Positions 6,612 through 13,189 of a DNA stretch of 13,189 bases are shown here, piece by piece; the stretch's first letter is position 1; each line of letters starts with the position of its first letter. Made by a program: the position numbers and the translations under genes. The DNA is from Hyphomicrobiales bacterium. Lineage in GTDB: Bacteria > Pseudomonadota > Alphaproteobacteria > Rhizobiales > Xanthobacteraceae. Location of the stretch: NCBI GenBank assembly GCA_023266695.1, contig JAHFPO010000057.1, positions 1 to 13,189 of the forward strand, written 5' to 3'. Under the pieces are notes generated by a model. The model was not told the origin of the DNA, did not search any database, and was given only the letters and a program-made list of their open reading frames with translations.

Positions 6612-7655
6612 ATGGGAGTTGGGGCGAGTTTCGCCGACGCGGTTCTTCGTGTCGCCGCCGGCATGTCGGCGGGCTTGCTCGTGGTCTTCTCCGTCACCGC
6701 CGCCACTGCCCAGACGCCGGTGAAATTCACGCTCGACGGAAAGTTTGAGGGACCGGCCGCTCCCTTCGTGGTCGCGATCGACAAGGGGTACTACAGAGCC
6801 GAAGGTCTCGATGTGACCATCGATATCTCCGGGGGGTTGCTCGAGCCGATCAACCGCATCGCATCCGGCGCCTATGACATCGGCTTCGGCGACATCAATG
6901 CGCTCATCAAGTTCCGCGACCAGAATCCAAGCGTGCCGATCAAGGCGATCTTCATGGTCTACAACAAGCCGGCGTTCTCGATCGTCGGGCGCAAGAGCCG
7001 CGGCGTGACGAAGCCAAAGGACCTCGAAGGCAAAAAGCTCGGCGCTCCCGCTCCCGACGGCTCCTATGCGCAATGGCCGATCTTCGTGCAGGCAAACGGG
7101 ATCGACGTCTCCAAGGTGACGATCGAGAACGTCGGCTTCCCGGTGCGCGAGCCGATGCTCGCCGCGGGTCAGGTCGACGCCATCACCGGTTTGTCGTTCT
7201 CGTCCTTCATCAATCTCAAGGACCGCGGGGTACCGGTGGACGATATCGTCGTCATGCTGATGTCCAACTACGGCGTCGATCTCTATGGCAACGCCATCAT
7301 GGTGAATCCGAAATTCGCCGCCGAGAAGCCCGAGGCCGTGAAGGCATTCCTGCGCGCCTTCCTCAGGGGCCTCAAGGAGACGATCAAGAATCCCGCCGGC
7401 GCGGTCAACTCGGTGGTCAAGCGCAACGACGCCGCCAAGAAGGAAGTCGAGCTCGAGCGCCTGAATATGGCAATCAGGGACAATATCCTCACCCCGGAGG
7501 TGAGGGAGAACGGCTTCGGCGGGGTCGTGCTCTCGCGCCTTGATGCGGCGATCGACCAGATCGCCCTCACCCATCAGTTCAAGTCGAAACCCAAGGCCGC
7601 GGACATCTTCGACGCCTCGTTCCTGCCGACCGTGGCCGCGAGCCGGGTGAATTGA
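6612..7655 (+). CDS. Periplasmic ABC substrate-binding protein, NMT1/THI5-SsuA type
   Basis: 347 aa. The start at 6612 is chosen for its strong ribosome binding site and because it yields a proper signal peptide: a hydrophobic stretch at about 19-30 ending in ATA (31-33), with likely signal peptidase I cleavage before Gln34. No lipobox cysteine is present. The mature part begins with an NMT1-like pattern (KFTLDGKFEGPAAPFVVAID, then KGYYRAEGLDVTI at 58-70). It continues with the DIGFGDINALIKFRDQ segment (89-104), DLEGKKLGAPAPDGSY and REPMLAAGQVDAITG, all typical of binding proteins for nitrate, sulfonates, pyrimidine precursors of thiamine and related compounds. No permease or importer ATPase gene lies in the window. 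The following ABC gene is an exporter and unlikely to be its partner. The ligand cannot be assigned. Confidence 0.87.
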   Translation: MGVGASFADAVLRVAAGMSAGLLVVFSVTAATAQTPVKFTLDGKFEGPAAPFVVAIDKGYYRAEGLDVTIDISGGLLEPINRIASGAYDIGFGDINALIKFRDQNPSVPIKAIFMVYNKPAFSIVGRKSRGVTKPKDLEGKKLGAPAPDGSYAQWPIFVQANGIDVSKVTIENVGFPVREPMLAAGQVDAITGLSFSSFINLKDRGVPVDDIVVMLMSNYGVDLYGNAIMVNPKFAAEKPEAVKAFLRAFLRGLKETIKNPAGAVNSVVKRNDAAKKEVELERLNMAIRDNILTPEVRENGFGGVVLSRLDAAIDQIALTHQFKSKPKAADIFDASFLPTVAASRVN

Positions 7656-7772
7656 GCCGTTTCATACCGGCTGGACCCGCTGCTCCGGCTTGGTGCCGGG
7701 CTGAACCCTAGGCGATTGCCGCCGCCCGCGATAACGCTAGAGTGCACGCCCGAAACGCCCGGCCGGACCCCC

Positions 7773-9569
7773 ATGTCGTTCATTCGCCTCTATGCCCGTG
7801 TATTCGCGACGCTTGGCCCTGAGACGCGGCTCGGGACTTTTCTCGCCTGCGCCAATATCGCGCTCGCGGTCGCCCAGTTCGCCGAGCCGGTGCTGTTCGG
7901 CCGCATCGTCGACGCGCTGGTCAGTGCGCAGATGAAAGGGGCCCCCCCTGCGATTGGCGATCTCGTTCCCTTGCTGGCGGTCTGGGCCGCCTTTGGCCTG
8001 TTCACCATTGCGGCCGGGGTAACGCTCGCGCTCCACGCCGATCGCCTCGCTCATCGCCGCCGCCTGGGCATCATCACCGGTTATTTCGAGCATGTCCTGC
8101 AATTGCCGCTCGCCTATCACGGCGGCACCCATTCCGGCCGGCTGATGAAGGTGATGCTGCAGGGCGCCGACGCGCTGTGGGGACTTTGGCTCTCCTTCTT
8201 TCGCGACCATTTTGCCTCTTTTATCGCGCTCTTGGTGCTCTTGCCGATCGCGGTCATGCTCAATTGGCGGCTCGGCCTCCTGCTCGTCGGGCTCTTGCTC
8301 GTGTTTGCGGTGCTCACATCCTATGTGCTTCGCCAGACGGAATCCTTGCAGCAAGGGGTGGAAGGCTATCACTCCGATCTCGCCGAACGCGCTTCCGACG
8401 CGCTCGGCAATATCGCGCTGATCCAGAGCTTCACACGCGTCGATGCGGAGGTGCACGGGATCAAGGACGTGGCGAACCGGGTGCTTGCCGCGCAGATCCC
8501 GGTCTTGTCCTGGTGGGCGATCGTGTCGGTGGCGACGCGGGCGGCAACCACCATCACCATCCTGGCGATCTTCCTGGTCGGCACCTGGCTGCACATCCAG
8601 GGACTGGTCACCATCGGAGAGATCGTGACTTTCGTAAATATCGCCGGCATGTTCGTCGGCAAGCTCGAACAAGCAGTCGGCTTCGCCAACCGCTTGGTGC
8701 TCGACGCGCCGCGGCTGGTGGAGTTCTTCGATGTGCTCGACGCCGCACCGACGGTGCGCGACCGGCCGGGTGCGATCGACCTCGGCCGCTCGCGCGGTCT
8801 GGTCGAGTTCGAGAATGTTTCGCTGTCCTATGACGGCAAGCGCGCCGCCGTTTCCGGTCTCACCTTCAAGGTCGAGCCGGGAGAAACCATCGCGATCGTG
8901 GGCGAGACCGGCGCCGGAAAATCCACCGCGCTCTCGCTCCTGCACCGCGCCTTCGATCCGCAGACGGGGACGATCAGGGTCGACGGCCACGACATCCGCG
9001 ACCTCACCCTGGTGTCGCTCCGGCGCAATATCGGCGTAGTGTTCCAGGAGGCGCTCCTGTTCAATCGTTCGATCGAGGAGAACTTGCGCATCGGCAAATC
9101 GGATGCGACTCCGGAGGAGATCGCGAATGCTTGCGCGCGCGCGCAGGCCGCCGATTTCATCGCGCGGGCGCCGGAGGGGATCGGCGCCAATGTGGGCGAG
9201 CGCGGCCGCGCGCTCTCCGGCGGCGAGCGTCAGCGCGTAGCGATCGCGCGCGCGTTCCTGAAGGATCCGCCGATTCTGATCCTCGACGAGGCGACGAGCG
9301 CGCTCGATGCCACCACCGAGGCGAAAGTGAAGACCGCCCTCGACGAGGTGATGAAGGGGCGCACCACCTTCGTCATCGCCCACCGGCTCGCCACCGTGCG
9401 CAATGCCGACCGCATCTTCGTCTTTCACGAAGGCCGGATCGTGGAGCGCGGCACCTTCGACGAACTGGTGAAGCAGAATGGCCGCTTTGCCACGCTCGCG
9501 CGCGCCCAGTTCATGGTGACGGATGCGAAGAACCCGGCACCGCTCGTGGCCCAATCAGGCGAAAGCTGA
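7773..9569 (+). CDS. ndvA: ABC exporter resembling cyclic beta-glucan exporter NdvA/ChvA
   Basis: 598 aa fused membrane domain and ATPase, presumably a homodimer in the inner membrane. The membrane part covers about 20-305 and the ATPase about 343-580. Motifs: Walker A GETGAGKST (377-385), Q-loop in VVFQEALLFNRSI (422-434), signature LSGGE (481-485), Walker B ILILDE (501-506), H-loop His537. Segments that recall rhizobial NdvA/ChvA as I remember them are ADRLAHRRR (89-97), QIPVLSWWAI (241-250) and LLFNRSIEENLRIG. Those proteins export cyclic beta-1,2-glucan to the periplasm. Start at ATG 7773 (MSFIRLYARV) matches the family N-terminus; an upstream in-frame ATG at 7716 would add 19 unrelated residues. 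No glucan synthase gene (ndvB/chvB) is in the window, so the substrate is inferred. Exporter identity is firm; the NdvA assignment is moderate. Confidence 0.82.
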   Translation: MSFIRLYARVFATLGPETRLGTFLACANIALAVAQFAEPVLFGRIVDALVSAQMKGAPPAIGDLVPLLAVWAAFGLFTIAAGVTLALHADRLAHRRRLGIITGYFEHVLQLPLAYHGGTHSGRLMKVMLQGADALWGLWLSFFRDHFASFIALLVLLPIAVMLNWRLGLLLVGLLLVFAVLTSYVLRQTESLQQGVEGYHSDLAERASDALGNIALIQSFTRVDAEVHGIKDVANRVLAAQIPVLSWWAIVSVATRAATTITILAIFLVGTWLHIQGLVTIGEIVTFVNIAGMFVGKLEQAVGFANRLVLDAPRLVEFFDVLDAAPTVRDRPGAIDLGRSRGLVEFENVSLSYDGKRAAVSGLTFKVEPGETIAIVGETGAGKSTALSLLHRAFDPQTGTIRVDGHDIRDLTLVSLRRNIGVVFQEALLFNRSIEENLRIGKSDATPEEIANACARAQAADFIARAPEGIGANVGERGRALSGGERQRVAIARAFLKDPPILILDEATSALDATTEAKVKTALDEVMKGRTTFVIAHRLATVRNADRIFVFHEGRIVERGTFDELVKQNGRFATLARAQFMVTDAKNPAPLVAQSGES

Positions 9570-9605
9570 TGGGTTGCTAGAGTCTGATCAGTTCGAATTG
9601 AATCG

Positions 9606-9704
9606 GCCTGCCCCGCTAATATTATGATTTTGGGCGTGATCTTATCCGAAAACCGGTTCCCACCCCGGATCAAGTCCGGGGCAGGCTTTTTCGGGATCAC
9701 GCCC
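9606..9704. repeat. Composite of nested palindromes (dispersed rhizobial-type repeat), possible bidirectional terminator
   Basis: An outer 10 bp inverted repeat, GGGCGTGATC (9632-9641) and GATCACGCCC (9695-9704), encloses CCGAAAA (9646-9652) with TTTTCGG (9688-9694). Inside that lies a separate perfect hairpin, CCCCGGA-TCAAG-TCCGGGG (9663-9681). A further 10 bp pair, GCCTGCCCCG (9606-9615) and CGGGGCAGGC (9677-9686), interlocks with these. The element sits between the convergent exporter and thiolase genes, and its right end shares one base with the thiolase stop codon. The outer unit resembles palindromes scattered through Bradyrhizobium and relatives (from memory). It could fold in transcripts from both sides. 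Confidence 0.75.
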
Positions 9705-10873
9705 TAGCGCAGCCGTTCGAGAATGCTGACGTAATTTGCGACCGCGGCACCGCCCATGTTGTAGAGGCCGCAGAGCGAGGCGTCCTTCACCTGCATGGCG
9801 CCCGCCTCGCCCCGCAATTGCTGCGCGGCGAGTACATGCATGGAGACGCCGGTGGCGCCGATCGGGTGGCCCTTGGCCTTGAGCCCGCCCGAGGGATTGA
9901 CCGGCAACTTGCCGTCCTTTGCGACGATGCCTTCATCGAGCAGTCGGGCGCCCTCGCCAGGCTTGGCGAGACCCATCGCCTCGTATTCGATCAATTCCGC
10001 GATGGTGAAACAGTCGTGGGTCTCCACCAGCGATAGATCGCCCAGCTCGACGCCCGAGCGAGCGCGCGCGCGCCGCCAGGCTTCCGCGCAGCCTTCGAAC
10101 TTCAAAACGTCGCGCTTCGACAGCGGCAGGAAATCCTGCGCATGCTCGGCGGCGCGGAAGGCGACCGCCGGTTTTCCAAGGCGAAGCGTGGTCGCTACGT
10201 CGGCGAGCACGATGGCGGCGGCGCCGTCGGAGACGAGCGAGCAGTCGGTGCGTTTCAGGGGGCCGGCGACGCGCGGGTTCTTTTCGCTCTCGGTGCGGCA
10301 GAATTCGTAGCCCAAGTCCTTGCGAAGTTGGGCATAGGGATTGCCGACGCCGTTCTTGTGATTCTTGGCCGCGATCCGGGCGAGCGCGTCGGACTGGTCG
10401 CCGTGGCGTTGGAAATAGAGATCGGCGATCTTGCCGAAAATGCCGGCGAAGCCGCCTTCGGTCTTGCCGTCCTCCGGCAGATAGGAGGCTTTCAGCAAGA
10501 TTCCGCCGACCTCGGTGGCGGGCGTTTTGGTCATCTGCTCGACGCCGACCACCAGCACGATGCGTGCGGAGCCGGCCGCGATCGCCTTCAGCCCCTGGTG
10601 GACGGCGGCGGAGCCGGTGGCGCACGCGTTCTCGACCCTGGTTGCGGGCTTGAAGCGGAAGGCGGGGGCGGCCTGCAGTACCAGCGCGGCGGTGAAATCC
10701 TGGGCGCTGAAGCCGCCGTTGAAATGGCCGAGCACGATTTCGTCGACGTCCTCGGCCTCGATCCCGGCGTCGGCGAGCGCCTCACGGGCGACGCGGACAA
10801 CGAGGCTCTCGACGGTCTCGGCGTCGAGCTTGCCGAACGGGGTATGGGCGATCCCGACGATACAGGCGGTCAT
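9704..10873 (-). CDS. SCPx-type thiolase (acetyl-CoA acyltransferase family)
   Basis: 389 aa, cytoplasmic. ATG at 10871-10873, preceded by GGAAG on the minus strand (10879-10883, 5 nt spacing); TAG at 9704-9706. Thiolases cleave or form beta-ketoacyl-CoA. Catalytic features: Cys84 in ENACATGSAAV (81-91) as the acyl-carrying nucleophile, HDCF at 286-289 in place of the NEAF-type motif of classical thiolases, and GHPIGATG (335-342) with His336. The C-terminal segment CGLYNMGGAAVANYVSILER lacks the standard CxG catalytic arrangement. HDCF and the altered C-terminus mark the sterol-carrier-protein-X/lipid-transfer-like subgroup rather than PhaA or FadA. That subgroup is often paired with a DUF35 OB-fold partner or acyl-CoA genes; none is present here. 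A TATATT sequence on the minus strand (10907-10912), 34 bp before the start, is a possible -10 box. The substrate is unknown. Confidence 0.9.
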   Translation of the reverse strand: MTACIVGIAHTPFGKLDAETVESLVVRVAREALADAGIEAEDVDEIVLGHFNGGFSAQDFTAALVLQAAPAFRFKPATRVENACATGSAAVHQGLKAIAAGSARIVLVVGVEQMTKTPATEVGGILLKASYLPEDGKTEGGFAGIFGKIADLYFQRHGDQSDALARIAAKNHKNGVGNPYAQLRKDLGYEFCRTESEKNPRVAGPLKRTDCSLVSDGAAAIVLADVATTLRLGKPAVAFRAAEHAQDFLPLSKRDVLKFEGCAEAWRRARARSGVELGDLSLVETHDCFTIAELIEYEAMGLAKPGEGARLLDEGIVAKDGKLPVNPSGGLKAKGHPIGATGVSMHVLAAQQLRGEAGAMQVKDASLCGLYNMGGAAVANYVSILERLR

Positions 10874-11051
10874 GGTTACTTCCGATGGGCCGAGTCGGCG
10901 CGGGACAATATAGGCTCTCGTGCCGGGGGCGGCGAGACTCTTTGCCTCTCGGGGTGAGACGGGTTAGGAATAGGCGCGCGGCGGCCTTCGGGCTTGTCGC
11001 ATTTCCGCCATCGTCGACCCGCACGCCGAAACGAACGACAGAAGCCGCCGC

Positions 11052-12410
11052 TTGTTGAACAGTCACCATACTCGTTTGCCACGGCTCATCGGTCTCGCGC
11101 TCGCTGCAGCGGGGATCGCGATTTCGGCCGCGCCGGCCGCCGCCGGGCCCTATCTCCTGATCGAGGCCGACAGCGGCAAGGTCATCAGCCAGTCCAAAGC
11201 GGGCCAGCCCTGGTATCCGGCCTCGGTCACCAAGCTGATGACCACCTATCTCACCTTCCGCGCCATGCGCGAAGGCAAGCTTAAGCCCGATGCGCTCGTC
11301 ACCTTCTCGGAGAATGCGCTGGCACAGGCGCCCTCCAAGATGGGCTTCCCCTTGGGCACCCAGATCACCGTCGACAATGCCATCAAGATGCTGATGGTGA
11401 AATCAGCGAACGATGTCGCCGTCGTGCTCGCCGAAGGCGTCAGCGGCAATCTTCCCGACTTCATCGAGGAGATGAATCGCACCGCAAGCCGGCTCGGCAT
11501 GACCGGGACGCATTTCGCGAATCCGAACGGGTTGCCCGACGAGACCCAGTACACCACCGCCCGCGACATGGCGGTTCTCGCCCGCGCGATCATCCAGGAA
11601 TTTTCCGAGTACGAATTGTACTTCCGCATTCCGGCGCTGCAGTTCGGCAAACGGCTTTTGCGCAACCACAACAAGCTGATCGACCATTATCCCGGCGCCG
11701 ACGGCATGAAAACCGGGTTCATCTGCGCTTCTGGCTTCAACATGGTTGCGACCGCCAAGCGCGACGGCAAGCAGTTGATCGCGGTGGTGTTCGGCGCCTA
11801 TTCGTCCAACCAGCGGAACCAGGATGCCGCGCGCTTGTTCGAGAAAGGGTTCGGCAACAAAATTACGATCGCCGCGATATTCGGCCGCGAACCGACGATG
11901 CTCGATTCGATCCAGAATATCGCCGGCACGCCGACCGATCTCCACGAGCAGATGTGCAATCGCAAACGCAAGCGGCCGGCCGCCGAATCGGATATCGACG
12001 AGGAAGAGCCGGAGGAAGCCGCCGCTCCCGGCGCGCTCGCCAAAGCCGCTGCGCTCGTAAAAAAGCCGCTGCTGGTCGATCTGCCGCCGTCGATGCCGCC
12101 GATCAAGGTGTTCATCGGCGCGCCGCCGCCGCCCGAGGGCAAGACGACGGCGGCGGCGAAATCGGCCAAGACCAAGACCAAGGCCAAAGCCAAGACAACG
12201 AAGACGACTTCGGTCGGTTCTTCCGCACCAACGCCGCCCGATGCGGAGAAGTCCGATTCCGCTTCCGCCGGTGCGGCCCCGCCCACGACGCAGGCGTTGG
12301 CGTTGGGGGGTCCTTACGTGACGCAGGCTTCCAGCGCATTCGATACCCCGGCTGCGGCCAAGAAGATGCCAGCCCATGTGCCGCTGCCGCCGCCTCGCCC
12401 GAAGATTTGA
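11052..12410 (+). CDS. D-alanyl-D-alanine carboxypeptidase (PBP5/DacA-like) with low-complexity tail
   Basis: 452 aa if started at TTG 11052; TTG 11055 is equally possible and no ATG or GTG fits the signal peptide, so the start is uncertain. A signal peptide (about 9-32, ending SAAPAAAG) leads to the periplasm. The penicillin-binding catalytic motifs are complete: SVTK (Ser58-Lys61), SAN (118-120) and KTG (220-222). The enzyme removes the terminal D-alanine from peptidoglycan pentapeptides. After the S11 peptidase domain (to about 270) the usual C-terminal beta domain and amphipathic membrane anchor of PBP5 are not recognisable. Instead there is a region rich in acidic residues (314-322), then Lys/Ala/Thr (368-387), then Pro/Ala, ending in VPLPPPRPKI. 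Divergent from the thiolase gene (178 bp gap, no clear promoter seen on this strand) and 35 bp before the CobW-family gene, possibly in one operon. Confidence 0.92.
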   Translation: MLNSHHTRLPRLIGLALAAAGIAISAAPAAAGPYLLIEADSGKVISQSKAGQPWYPASVTKLMTTYLTFRAMREGKLKPDALVTFSENALAQAPSKMGFPLGTQITVDNAIKMLMVKSANDVAVVLAEGVSGNLPDFIEEMNRTASRLGMTGTHFANPNGLPDETQYTTARDMAVLARAIIQEFSEYELYFRIPALQFGKRLLRNHNKLIDHYPGADGMKTGFICASGFNMVATAKRDGKQLIAVVFGAYSSNQRNQDAARLFEKGFGNKITIAAIFGREPTMLDSIQNIAGTPTDLHEQMCNRKRKRPAAESDIDEEEPEEAAAPGALAKAAALVKKPLLVDLPPSMPPIKVFIGAPPPPEGKTTAAAKSAKTKTKAKAKTTKTTSVGSSAPTPPDAEKSDSASAGAAPPTTQALALGGPYVTQASSAFDTPAAAKKMPAHVPLPPPRPKI

Positions 12411-12445
12411 ATGGCTCGGCTATTGCGGCGGCGTTCAGGTGATGC

Positions 12446-13189
12446 GTGAGTAAAACGAGTCGTCCGGATCATCAGGCAGGCCCGCCAGAGGCGATCGCTC
12501 TCACGGTGCTGACCGGATTCCTCGGGGCCGGCAAGACCACGCTCTTGAACCGGCTCTTGCGCGATCCGGAACTCTCCGACGCCGCCGTGCTCGTCAACGA
12601 GATCGGCGAGATCGGCATCGATCATCTTCTCTACCAGGTTCTCGACCAGGACGTGATGCTGCTCCCGAGCGGGTGCCTATGCTGCGCGGTGCGCGGCGAT
12701 TTCGTCGATGCGCTCGAGAATTTATTGCGCGATCGCGACAACGGCCGCATCGCGCCCTTCCGCCGCGTGGTGATCGAGACCACGGGCCTTGCCGATCCCG
12801 CCACCGTGCTGCACGTGGTGATGACCCATCCCTATCTGATGTTGCGCTACCGGCTCGACGGCATCGTCACCCTCGTCGACGCCGTCAATGGCATGGCGAC
12901 CCTCGACGCCCATGCCGAGGCGGTGAAACAAGCCGCGGTCGCCGACCGCATCGTGCTCGCCAAGACCGATCTCGTCGGCGGAGCGGAAGCCGGGAGCGGC
13001 CTTTCGGCGCTCCGCGAGCGATTGGCCAGACTCAATCCGGCGGCACCGATCCTCGATGCGGCCAAGGGCGAGGCGGTTGCATCGAGACTCCTCGGCGCCG
13101 GGCTGTTCGATCCCAAGCGCAAGATTCCCGATGTCGCGCGCTGGCTCGCCGACGAAACAATCGCCGCGGCGGAAGCGGCGGGCCTCGAC
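12446..13189 (+). CDS. CobW/COG0523-family GTPase, 3'-truncated
   Basis: 248 codons are visible; the frame runs off the window end. The GTG at 12446 is the likely start because an in-frame TGA lies at 12440-12442 just before it; CAGG at 12437-12440 is a weak ribosome binding site. G3E GTPase motifs: Walker A GFLGAGKTTLLN (24-35), the family-defining CxCC in SGCLCC (Cys77, Cys79, Cys80), the switch/Walker B-like VVIETTGLADP (108-118), and AKTDL (172-176) where the NKxD guanine-recognition motif normally lies. These proteins are metallochaperone or metal-insertase GTPases (zinc or cobalt in known cases) with the CxCC cysteines binding metal. The C-terminal CobW domain lies beyond the window. 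It follows the carboxypeptidase gene by 35 bp. No cobalamin genes, Zur box or histidine-rich metal-binding stretch is visible, so the metal is not assignable. Confidence 0.9.
   Translation, partial: MSKTSRPDHQAGPPEAIALTVLTGFLGAGKTTLLNRLLRDPELSDAAVLVNEIGEIGIDHLLYQVLDQDVMLLPSGCLCCAVRGDFVDALENLLRDRDNGRIAPFRRVVIETTGLADPATVLHVVMTHPYLMLRYRLDGIVTLVDAVNGMATLDAHAEAVKQAAVADRIVLAKTDLVGGAEAGSGLSALRERLARLNPAAPILDAAKGEAVASRLLGAGLFDPKRKIPDVARWLADETIAAAEAAGLD

Noticed and set aside
6356..6784. N-terminal extension of the HisE-like frame up to 270 aa
   Set aside because: The extra part overlaps the binding-protein gene and its leader, and the family N-terminus begins at the ATG 6353-6355.
6549..7574. 341-codon open frame antisense to the binding-protein gene
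   Set aside because: Same shadow effect; no domain is recognisable and the sense protein is clearly a binding protein.
7685..7699. CCGGC-TTGGT-GCCGG hairpin after the binding-protein gene
   Set aside because: Short stem without a T tract; it could be a weak terminator but cannot be supported from sequence alone.
7737..9554. 605-codon open frame antisense to the NdvA-like exporter gene
   Set aside because: The composition (rich in His, Arg, Asp, Gln) is the typical shadow of a high-GC gene, and the sense frame carries all ABC transporter motifs.
11403..12377. 324-codon open frame antisense to the carboxypeptidase gene
   Set aside because: Arg/Gly-rich shadow frame without motifs; the sense frame has SxxK, SxN and KTG.

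Overview
The window looks like ordinary chromosomal DNA from a high-GC alphaproteobacterium, most likely of the order Hyphomicrobiales (Rhizobiales; Bradyrhizobium/Rhodopseudomonas/Beijerinckiaceae-like). The clues are the GC-rich codon use, a GluQRS, an HNH protein and a cyclic-glucan-type ABC exporter that resemble rhizobial homologues, and a dispersed palindrome of rhizobial type at 9632-9704. No phage, IS element, CRISPR array or obvious defence island was seen.

Layout from left to right. The 3' end of a GlsB/YeaQ/YmgE membrane protein gene opens the window (+). Then come gluQRS, which modifies queuosine in tRNA-Asp (-); a divergent small serine esterase and a stand-alone HNH endonuclease (both +); a dsbB-like gene (-) that overlaps the HNH gene tail to tail by 28 bp; tRNA-Leu(CAA) with its own promoter (+); an MsbA-type ABC exporter (+); a DedA/YqaA membrane protein and, upstream of it, a HisE-like pyrophosphohydrolase (both -); an NMT1/THI5-type periplasmic binding protein (+); an NdvA/ChvA-like exporter (+); an SCPx-type thiolase (-); a D,D-carboxypeptidase with a long low-complexity tail (+); and a CobW-family GTPase cut off by the window edge (+).

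The genes alternate strands in units of one or two and do not form one pathway. A loose envelope theme can be inferred: a DsbB-type periplasmic redox protein, two ABC exporters, a DedA protein, a binding protein and a peptidoglycan carboxypeptidase. Housekeeping RNA functions (tRNA-Leu, GluQRS) sit among them.

No clearly new multi-gene system is visible. The best leads are: a composite of nested and interlocking palindromes at 9606-9704 between two convergent genes; a two-level inverted repeat in the leader of the hisE-like gene that ends 3 nt before its start codon and encloses a purine-rich SD-like sequence; a GluQRS that lacks the zinc-binding cysteines; and a widespread but functionally unassigned HNH protein.
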